Of a stretch of 7,646 nt of DNA, positions 1-5,575 are shown piece by piece; position 1 is the first letter of the stretch, and every line of letters starts with the position of its first letter. The notes under the pieces were generated by a model. That model made no database searches and was not told the DNA's origin. It worked only from the letters and a program-made list of their open reading frames with translations. The stretch lies in contig DAAK01000227.1 in assembly GCA_001701075.1 (NCBI GenBank), positions 1-7,646 of the forward strand, in the 5' to 3' direction. The translations under genes and the position numbers were made by a program. This DNA comes from Bacteroidales bacterium GP3 (GTDB taxonomy: Bacteria; Bacteroidota; Bacteroidia; Bacteroidales; Muribaculaceae).

Positions 1-160
1 TTTAATGGCTATTTTGTTTTTCAAAGTCACCTAATATGAGGAGCCTCACATTGCGAGGAGTTCGCCGAGAAATAAATAGTGTTGATATGCTTATGAATCA
101 GAATAAACATGTATCAACACGCAATAATCAATTTTTTGGAGATATTTTTTTAAATTATTG
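1..160. other. Non-coding region upstream of the operon promoter
   Basis: No open reading frame here looks like a gene on either strand. The stretch is AT-rich. It holds short GAGGAG repeats (38-43 and 55-60) near small CCTC/GAGG self-complementary patches, and the inverted repeat listed separately. It may include the 3' untranslated end of a gene lying to the left of the window, but no stop codon can be assigned to one. Confidence 0.6.
79..120. repeat. 9-bp perfect inverted repeat with a 24-base spacer
   Basis: GTGTTGATA at 79-87 is exactly mirrored by TATCAACAC at 112-120. The repeat lies about 40 bases upstream of the predicted -33 element of the operon. It could be an operator for a dimeric regulator or a transcript-end hairpin from an upstream gene. 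The T-run that follows (131-137) is about ten bases away, so a standard intrinsic terminator is not well supported. The arms are seen directly; the role is open. Confidence 0.5.
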
Positions 161-191
161 TTGCTTATGTAGAAATTAATTTGTAAATTTG
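161..191 (+). promoter_or_regulatory. Bacteroidota-type promoter of the seven-gene operon
   Basis: TAAATTTG at 184-191 matches the phylum's -7 consensus TAnnTTTG exactly. TTG at 161-163 lies 20 bases upstream, within the usual spacing for the -33 element. Transcription should start near 197-200, about 120 bases before the first start codon. No comparable promoter was noticed inside the gene block, which supports a single transcript. Confidence 0.72.
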
Positions 192-197
192 CGACAT

Positions 198-319
198 ATA
201 CCACTAAAAAGCTCAGCCTTGCCGCATGAGTTGAATAAGCACTTTCCGTAGTTGCGTCGACGGTAAACGTACTTCTAACAAATATACTCATCAGAAAATA
301 ACATAAAATACCTAAAAAT
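198..319 (+). promoter_or_regulatory. Long 5' untranslated leader of the operon
   Basis: About 120 bases separate the predicted transcription start from the first ATG. The leader contains possible pairing elements. CTCA at 212-215 can pair with TGAG at 227-230, or ATGAGT at 226-231 can pair with ACTCAT at 286-291. CCGT at 246-249 can pair with ACGG at 260-263, and CGTCGACG at 255-262 is self-complementary. The two uses of 226-231 are mutually exclusive, as in a switching leader, but the stems are short. No known riboswitch consensus is recognised. The last 30 bases before the ATG are A-rich and probably unstructured, as expected for initiation in this phylum. Confidence 0.4.
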
Positions 320-817
320 ATGAAGATTCTAAGTAAGATTTCTCTCTTGCTCACAGTTTTTTTCTTGTTTGGAGCATTCGAGATGTCCGCAAAGGACAAA
401 GAAGACGAATCCCCCCTTCGCAACTATACTATCGAAGGTGCCGGGCGCACTGCCGGTCAAGGCTCTTATATGGTGAAGGTGACAGTTACCACAAAGAACA
501 AGAATCTCCCGGACCGGGACATTTCAAAATGTGCAGTACATGGTGTGCTTTTCCAAGGATTTTCAGGGGATAATCATCACACAGAGAAGCCACTTGCCCG
601 TTCTGCTTCAGCGGAAGCTGAGCATAAGGAATTTTTTGATTCCTTCTTCTCATCATCGCGTGCCGCACAATATGCAAATCCAGTGCAATCCACACGCCAA
701 GTGACCAAATCCGGAAAGGAATATGTGATCACCGAAATAGTAGAGGTTCAGAAGGATCTTCTGAAGAAAGATCTTCAGGATGCAGGGGTTTTGAGATCGT
801 TGAATTCCGGATTCTAA
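320..817 (+). CDS. Small exported protein, paralogue of the lipoprotein at 1491-1985
   Basis: A 165-residue protein of unknown function. Residues 1-24 form a type I signal peptide with a likely cut after MSA (22-24), so the mature protein should be periplasmic or secreted. The mature part starts with a charged linker, then a beta-rich stretch (about 35-60), a block with KCAVHGVLFQG (70-80), a helix ending in FFDSFF (105-110), and a final strand and helix. The 70-110 block aligns with the same residues of the third gene of the operon, with K70, A72, V76, F78, G80, P91, L92 and the paired phenylalanines shared. The alternation of strand and helix recalls LPP20/FlgT-N-like domains, but that is inference. 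It is the first gene of the operon. Its ATG follows an A-rich stretch, which supports this start. Confidence 0.88.
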   Translation: MKILSKISLLLTVFFLFGAFEMSAKDKEDESPLRNYTIEGAGRTAGQGSYMVKVTVTTKNKNLPDRDISKCAVHGVLFQGFSGDNHHTEKPLARSASAEAEHKEFFDSFFSSSRAAQYANPVQSTRQVTKSGKEYVITEIVEVQKDLLKKDLQDAGVLRSLNSGF

Positions 818-825
818 GGATTCAA
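800..825 (+). other. Imperfect hairpin across the stop codon of the first gene
   Basis: TTGAATTCC (800-808) pairs with GGATTCAA (818-825) if one T is bulged out. The stop codon TAA (815-817) falls in the nine-base loop. There is no T-run after it, so it is not an intrinsic terminator. It may stabilise the upstream message or slow 3' decay, or it may be chance in a short repeat of GGATTC. Confidence 0.3.
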
Positions 826-852
826 GGCTTAATATAGAACTAACTAAGATAC

Positions 853-1470
853 ATGATGAAAACAAGGGCTTGGTTGATTATATTATTTTCGATTGTCACT
901 TTGCAATGTTGGAGTGTCGGAAATGGGGATGATGTTGTGATGCCACAAGAGAAAGGGCTTGGAACTCATCACAAGGATTATTCTACATTTAATAAAGGCT
1001 TTTTCTTTGCCACTGAAGCACAGGGTGGCTATTCTTTGACCGGAAGCGGAAAGGGATTGGGGCTTGCCGCAGTCAATCTGACAGGAGGATATCGGTTTTC
1101 TGATTATCTGAGAGCAGGTGTTGGTATAGGACCTCGTTTTTATTTCGACAATCATGACAATGATGGCTTCGACGGCCTGATGCGAAATGCATCAGGGAAA
1201 GTGGGATTAGCGTTGTTTGTCAATGTAAGAGGCAACTTTATTCCATCCGACTACCGTACTATAGTGCCATATTGGTCATTTAATCTTGGAGGCTCTTTCC
1301 CTGATGGATTTTTAGCTAATCCTACAGTCGGAGTGCGTATAGGAGAAAAACGCTCAGCATTTTTGCTTGGCCTCGCCTACACCTTGCAAGGAGTTAGACA
1401 AATAAAAGACGCAGAGATTAAACACAGTGCAACATCCTTTCTGATGTTGAATTTGGGATATGAATTTTAA
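853..1470 (+). CDS. Probable small outer-membrane beta-barrel protein
   Basis: A 205-residue protein with an N-terminal signal peptide (hydrophobic core about 8-20). The rest is rich in alternating hydrophobic, aromatic and glycine residues typical of transmembrane beta-strands. Likely strands include FFFATEAQGGYSL, AAVNLTGGYRF, LRAGVGIGPRFYF, KVGLALFVNVRG, YWSFNLGGSF and AFLLGLAYTL, with a final strand ending LNLGYEF. The terminal phenylalanine is the usual Bam-recognition feature. Length and strand count fit an eight-stranded barrel of the OmpA/OmpX-like kind, with an extra N-terminal tail of about 25 residues. Two ATG codons lie in tandem (853 and 856), and either may be used. A cysteine at residue 19 is preceded by TLQ, not a good lipobox. 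As the only integral outer-membrane candidate in the operon, it is the natural membrane anchor or channel for the other products. Confidence 0.85.
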   Translation: MMKTRAWLIILFSIVTLQCWSVGNGDDVVMPQEKGLGTHHKDYSTFNKGFFFATEAQGGYSLTGSGKGLGLAAVNLTGGYRFSDYLRAGVGIGPRFYFDNHDNDGFDGLMRNASGKVGLALFVNVRGNFIPSDYRTIVPYWSFNLGGSFPDGFLANPTVGVRIGEKRSAFLLGLAYTLQGVRQIKDAEIKHSATSFLMLNLGYEF

Positions 1471-1490
1471 ATAATTTAATACATAACATT

Positions 1491-1985
1491 ATGAAATTAA
1501 AAGCAGTAATAAGCCTATTAGCAGGCATAAGCGTGTCAATGTCTCTATTGACAGGATGTAACACTCCCCAACAGATAGATTCTACCTATGCCAATTATAA
1601 ATTCGCGACTCAATGTCTCGGACAAGATGGTGAGTTTGAGACTCTTCGCGTCTGGGGAAAGGGTAAAAATAAGTCAGATGCTCTTGAAATGGCTAAAAAG
1701 AATGCACTACGAGATGTAATATTCAAGGGAATCACTGCTGGCAATGGAGGTTGCAAGACACGCCCTTTGCTTTCTGTTGCTAACGCCGAAGAAAAGTATG
1801 AGCAATATTTTAATGCCTTCTTCAGAGACGGAGGAGCCTGGAATAAATATGTAAAGATAGATGAAAAACGTGGCTCACGAAAAGTATCAAAAGGCACTGA
1901 AATCGAAAATTGGGAGACTACTGTTCGAGTAAATGTGACAGAATTGGAATCCCGGTTGATAGAAGATAATGTTCTCCATAAATAA
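1491..1985 (+). CDS. Lipoprotein, paralogue of the first gene of the operon
   Basis: A 164-residue lipoprotein. The signal peptide ends in a textbook lipobox, LTGC, with Cys23 as the lipidated residue. The next residues (NTPQQ) lack the acidic cluster that directs Bacteroidota lipoproteins to the cell surface, so a periplasm-facing position is more likely. The mature region has a strand with VWGKGKNK (54-61), a helix DALEMAKKNAL (63-73), VIFKG (76-80), a second helix ending in YFNAFF (106-111), and a final strand plus helix. The same order and nearly the same residue numbers occur in the protein at 320-817, so the two are paralogues, one soluble and one lipid-anchored. The pattern resembles LPP20-like or FlgT-N-like domains, by inference only. 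It starts 20 bases after the barrel gene and ends 9 bases before the next start. Function unknown. Confidence 0.88.
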   Translation: MKLKAVISLLAGISVSMSLLTGCNTPQQIDSTYANYKFATQCLGQDGEFETLRVWGKGKNKSDALEMAKKNALRDVIFKGITAGNGGCKTRPLLSVANAEEKYEQYFNAFFRDGGAWNKYVKIDEKRGSRKVSKGTEIENWETTVRVNVTELESRLIEDNVLHK

Positions 1986-1994
1986 ACATTAAAG

Positions 1995-2951
1995 ATGAAA
2001 GTAATAAAATTATATCTCACACTGGTCTTATTGTGTGTTGCAAACATAGCTCTCGGACAAGCAAAAAAGCCCACCATTATGGTGCTTCCAGCCGATGTGT
2101 GGTGTATTGAAAATGGTTATTATTCAAGTGAGTCTAATCAGGGCCGTACTCAGAAGATAGTGGATTACGAAAAAGCTCTTCAAGAAAACTCTGATTTGAT
2201 CAATGTCATCACAAAAATAGGGGAACTTATGGCAGATCAAGGCTTTCCTCTAAAGGATATGGCATCTGAAATCAAGAATATCAACCGAGCAAATGTAGAG
2301 GATGAACAAACTGTCAGTTCAACAAGTGGCGCCATGTTGGCTGAAACATCACTTGAAAAACTGACACGCAGGGCTAAGGCAGACATCTTGGTAGAGGTGG
2401 TTTGGAAAATTAATTCAAACGGCCCCAAGAAATCTGTCACATATACATTGCGTGGAATAGATGCCTATAGCAACAAGCAGGTTGCTGCAGCCCAAGGCAC
2501 TGGAGCTGAATCTTTCAGCGCATCTACTCCAGTCCTTATTGAAGAAGCCGTGATAGGAAAAATGGATAACTTCATTGCTCAGCTTCAAAATCATTTTGAC
2601 GATATGATGGAAAATGGCCGAGAGATAGTGGTAAGGGTTCAATCTTTCGACAATGGAAGCGGTTTGAGTATGGAGTCGGAATTTGATGGAGAAGAACTTA
2701 CCGACATAATCGATACTTGGATGAATGATAACTCGGTAAAGCATCGTTATAATCTGTCGGACGCAGGCGAGACATCCTTGATGTTTGAGCAAGTTAGAAT
2801 CCCTCTTTATCGAGAGAATGGGTCGCCGATGGATGCTCGTCAGTTTGTGACAGGTCTTAGAAAATATCTTTCAAAAGCACCTTATAACATCACAGGAAAA
2901 ATAGTAACCAAAGGCCTTGGACAGGCAAACCTGATCCTTGGTGAAAAATAA
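1995..2951 (+). CDS. DUF6175-like exported protein
   Basis: A 318-residue protein with a signal peptide cut after ALG (19-21). The mature N-terminus KKPTIMVLPADVWC (24-37), the following helical region with KALQENSDLINVI, and the block around ADILVEVVW (129-137) and LRGIDAYSNKQVAAAQGTG (about 152-170) match my memory of the Bacteroidota family DUF6175, whose function is unknown. Two successive alpha/beta units are visible. The first (about 25-200) has a strand that begins like CsgG/LpoB-type proteins, a helix, then paired strands ending in a D-A-Y-S/T-K turn. The second (about 205-318) has IVVRVQSF, a helix ELTDIIDTWM, and a strand with FEQVRIPLY. The CsgG/LpoB comparison is a fold guess. No catalytic motif is seen, so a binding or assembly role in the periplasm is more likely than enzymatic activity. 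It is 9 bases from the lipoprotein gene. Confidence 0.88.
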   Translation: MKVIKLYLTLVLLCVANIALGQAKKPTIMVLPADVWCIENGYYSSESNQGRTQKIVDYEKALQENSDLINVITKIGELMADQGFPLKDMASEIKNINRANVEDEQTVSSTSGAMLAETSLEKLTRRAKADILVEVVWKINSNGPKKSVTYTLRGIDAYSNKQVAAAQGTGAESFSASTPVLIEEAVIGKMDNFIAQLQNHFDDMMENGREIVVRVQSFDNGSGLSMESEFDGEELTDIIDTWMNDNSVKHRYNLSDAGETSLMFEQVRIPLYRENGSPMDARQFVTGLRKYLSKAPYNITGKIVTKGLGQANLILGEK

Positions 2952-2958
2952 ATCCAGT

Positions 2959-3903
2959 ATGAAGCGTTATATAAATTTAGTCGGGCTTTTTGTAGTTGCG
3001 ATAATCGTTGCTATAAATCCTGCATATGCGGATAATTGTAAGGTCCCTCTGACAGTCATGACGATGGATCAGACAGATGATGTTCCTTCCGGAGCATTGG
3101 ATCATCTTGCCAATCGCCTAAGCAGCATAATGACTTCAGATGGGGCTGTCACTGGCATATCAGATACAAGATTCTTTATTTCCGGAAAATTTTCTCATAT
3201 GATGGATGAGGTATTGCCGGGACCACCAAAGCAGTATACTGTACATAGTGAGCTGACTATCTATGTCGGAGATGCCGAATCCGAAAGTTTATTTGGAAGC
3301 TGCACTTTAGATCTCCGTGGCGTAGGAAATTCAAAGCAAAGGGCACTTATCAATGCTATGCGCAATGTGAATGAAAACAATCCTAAACTAAAGAGACTGA
3401 TTGATCAAGCCTCAAATAAGGTCATTTCATATTATGATGCCAATTCTTCACAGATTTTAGCTAAGGCAAGGAAAGCTGCTTCAGTACAAAACTACGAGGA
3501 GGCAATGTATTATGCATTTTCCATTCCCGAATGTTGTAAGGCATATGGAAAAGCTGTGGATGATGGTCTGGAATATTATCAGACGTATATCGACGTACAT
3601 GGCAGAAAACTTTATGAGCAGGCAAGAGCCTATTGGACAGCCGAGCCGAATGCAGAAGGAGCCGCCAAGGCATTGCCGCTTCTCGTGCAAATTCCTGTAG
3701 GATCATCCGTCTATCCAGAAGCTGAAAGGCTTGTAAAGGAAATGAGCGCAGTTGTCAAGAATGATAAACAGTTTGAACAGCGTAAGAAATATCAAGATGC
3801 TGTAGACATCAAGAAAATGGAGATACAATCCGCAAAGGAAATCGGTGTTGCTTGGGGTAAAGGACAGCAACCAAGGACAACTAACATAACATGGATAAGA
3901 TGA
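2959..3903 (+). CDS. Exported two-part protein: alpha/beta N-terminal domain plus helical C-terminal domain
   Basis: A 314-residue protein I cannot assign to a named family. The chosen ATG lies 7 bases after the previous stop and gives a clean signal peptide cut after AYA (22-24). An in-frame TTG at 2938 would only add seven polar residues. The N-terminal domain (about 27-160) has LTVMTM, a helix ALDHLANRLSSIM, RFFISGKF, a strand pair YTVHSELTIYVGD and LDLRGVG, and an amphipathic helix. This order recalls CsgG/TolB-N-type domains (inference). The C-terminal half (about 160-300) is helical, with paired helices such as ILAKARKAASVQNYEEAMYYA that look like TPR or Sel1-like repeats, ending in a charged helix and the tail GKGQQPRTTNITW. 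I recall similar tails in other Bacteroidota hypothetical proteins, without a known function. Its stop overlaps the next gene, suggesting translational coupling. Confidence 0.87.
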   Translation: MKRYINLVGLFVVAIIVAINPAYADNCKVPLTVMTMDQTDDVPSGALDHLANRLSSIMTSDGAVTGISDTRFFISGKFSHMMDEVLPGPPKQYTVHSELTIYVGDAESESLFGSCTLDLRGVGNSKQRALINAMRNVNENNPKLKRLIDQASNKVISYYDANSSQILAKARKAASVQNYEEAMYYAFSIPECCKAYGKAVDDGLEYYQTYIDVHGRKLYEQARAYWTAEPNAEGAAKALPLLVQIPVGSSVYPEAERLVKEMSAVVKNDKQFEQRKKYQDAVDIKKMEIQSAKEIGVAWGKGQQPRTTNITWIR

Positions 3904-5564
3904 TCTCGATTAAAAAAATATTGACAAACGTGCTGACATTGACATTCTTCATGTCGGTATCTTTTACTGTCAATGCCCAACTTACCCCGATAAGTAATTC
4001 AAAAGGTAAGTGGGGATATGAAGATTCGAATGGAAATCTCGTAGTGAAGTATAAGTTTAATGCGGCAGGTGATTTTAAGGATGGAGTCGCACTTGTTCAA
4101 GACGGGAAAAAATATGGAGTCATTGATGAGACAGGCAAGTTTGTAGTCAAGCCAGAGTATGATATGATCACTGATTATAATCAACTCGGTCTTGCCGAGG
4201 TCATGAAAGGTGATAGCCATGGTTTTATCGACAAGGCAGGCAAGCTTGTGATCCCATGTAAATTCAAATTTGTTGGCGGTTTTAATACCAATGGAATGGT
4301 ATGGGTAAACGAAGGCGGCAAGCTTGAGAAAGGTAAAATTACCGGTGGAAAATTCAATATATATAGACCGGATGGCACTCCCTTGTTTGAAAAATCATAT
4401 ACTACAATTGGAACGTTTGTGCCCTGGAAGAAGATTTATTCTCAGACAGATCTCGAAAATATGACTAATATAGAGAAGAATCTGATAGAAGGTAAAAACT
4501 ATACATTCTGGCGAAAATTGCTGATTACGTATTCACCCAGTTCCGTCTTGCCCGACGATGTGCAAGCATATTATGCGTCGGATAAGGCAGATGGCAATTA
4601 TAATGGAGTATTCTCGCCACAAGGCGAAATGATTATTCCTGTTGGTAAATATTATTTTGCCAATTGGCCTGAAAATGGAATATCCATTGTCTTTCCCAAA
4701 AAGGGTACCGCCAATTTTTATAATGTCTATAGCGGCAAAATGCTGCTTAATAAAAATATAGAAGGCAGCTGGGGCTTTAATGATGGTTATTGCATTGGTA
4801 TTGATGGTGGATTATACTTTATATATGATACCAATGGACAAAAGGTATCGTCTGGATACACCAAGATTTACCCGATTAATAATGGAGTGCATGTAGTAAG
4901 GCAAGAAACTGACAATTATGGAATGATTACTGCAGACGGACGCGAATTGTTGCCCGCTGTCAATTATGCCGTATATCCATGTCTTGAAGGACGCAGTCTT
5001 GTAAAAGAAATGTCATCTTCTCTTGTCGGTTATAAGAACAACAAAGGAGAATGGGTTATAGAACCTACATATGAAGACGGTTTCTCTTTCAATGGAGGAA
5101 ATGCAATGGTAAAATCGAATGGAAAATGGGGCATGATCAGTCTTAGTAATGACATTGTCCTCCCATTTGATTATTCCGACTTAAAACTAAAATTCAAACC
5201 TGATCAGCACCTGATATGGGCAAAGCGCGATAACGGCAATTTTGAATGTTTCGATATAAAGGAGGGAAAAGTCTTGATTCCTGCTTTGTATGATGATGCA
5301 TATGGTTTTGGAAGCCTTCTTGATGGCCTTGCAATGGTTAAGAAAGGAAGCTCTGATGCAAGTTGGGGGTGGATAGACACAGAAGGTGTAGAGGTAGTGC
5401 CATGTTCCTTTACTGAAGTGGATGCAAAAAAAGCAGGCAAGGAATATGAAGACTCCGGCAGATCGGCATGGACGCCATATACTACTTATATTTTTAAGCT
5501 CCATAATAATCCGGTCTCTGTTGATTTCAATTCCGTTGTAGAAGAAGAATTGTGGGACTACTAA
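3891..5564 (+). CDS. Exported WG-repeat protein
   Basis: A 557-residue protein built mostly of WG repeats (PF14903-like), each of about 30-40 residues with the pattern G-x-W/Y-G-x-I/Y-D-x-x-G-K-x-V-I/V-P-x-x-Y/F-D. Clear units start at GKWGYED (39), KKYGVID, SHGFIDKAG, YNGVFSPQG, NYGMITADG, VGYKNNKG, GKWGMIS and ASWGWIDTEG; others, such as GLYFIYDTNG and NFECFDIKEG, are degenerate. About ten units are visible. A non-repeat segment of about 70 residues (roughly 165-235) splits the first three or four units from the rest. The signal peptide is cut after VNA (27-29). Such repeats are thought to form beta-structures for binding; no enzyme motif is present. The ATG at 3891 overlaps the previous gene by 13 bases. 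The in-frame ATG at 3900, which forms a four-base ATGA overlap, is an equally plausible start. Confidence 0.9.
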   Translation: MDKMISIKKILTNVLTLTFFMSVSFTVNAQLTPISNSKGKWGYEDSNGNLVVKYKFNAAGDFKDGVALVQDGKKYGVIDETGKFVVKPEYDMITDYNQLGLAEVMKGDSHGFIDKAGKLVIPCKFKFVGGFNTNGMVWVNEGGKLEKGKITGGKFNIYRPDGTPLFEKSYTTIGTFVPWKKIYSQTDLENMTNIEKNLIEGKNYTFWRKLLITYSPSSVLPDDVQAYYASDKADGNYNGVFSPQGEMIIPVGKYYFANWPENGISIVFPKKGTANFYNVYSGKMLLNKNIEGSWGFNDGYCIGIDGGLYFIYDTNGQKVSSGYTKIYPINNGVHVVRQETDNYGMITADGRELLPAVNYAVYPCLEGRSLVKEMSSSLVGYKNNKGEWVIEPTYEDGFSFNGGNAMVKSNGKWGMISLSNDIVLPFDYSDLKLKFKPDQHLIWAKRDNGNFECFDIKEGKVLIPALYDDAYGFGSLLDGLAMVKKGSSDASWGWIDTEGVEVVPCSFTEVDAKKAGKEYEDSGRSAWTPYTTYIFKLHNNPVSVDFNSVVEEELWDY

Positions 5565-5575
5565 ATCCATTGAAA

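Noticed and set aside
91..423. A 110-residue minus-strand reading frame with a hydrophobic segment, overlapping the operon promoter and first gene
   Set aside because: It would begin inside the first gene and run through its promoter and leader, shows no family resemblance or promoter of its own, and its composition fits the reverse of AT-rich non-coding DNA.
909..911. Possible lipidation of the barrel protein at Cys19
   Set aside because: The preceding residues TLQ do not fit a lipobox (Gln at -1), and the downstream sequence is that of a membrane barrel.
1610..2077. A 155-residue minus-strand frame opposite the lipoprotein gene
   Set aside because: The plus-strand gene has a lipobox, a paralogue and operon context. 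The reverse frame has no signal or recognisable motif.
2938..2958. TTG-initiated extension of the gene at 2959
   Set aside because: It would overlap the previous gene and add only a short polar stretch before a complete signal peptide; the ATG at 2959 fits better.
5552..5575. GTG-initiated extension of the gene at 5576
   Set aside because: It overlaps the WG gene and adds eight residues before a normal MK-type signal peptide start; the ATG at 5576 with A-rich upstream bases is preferred.
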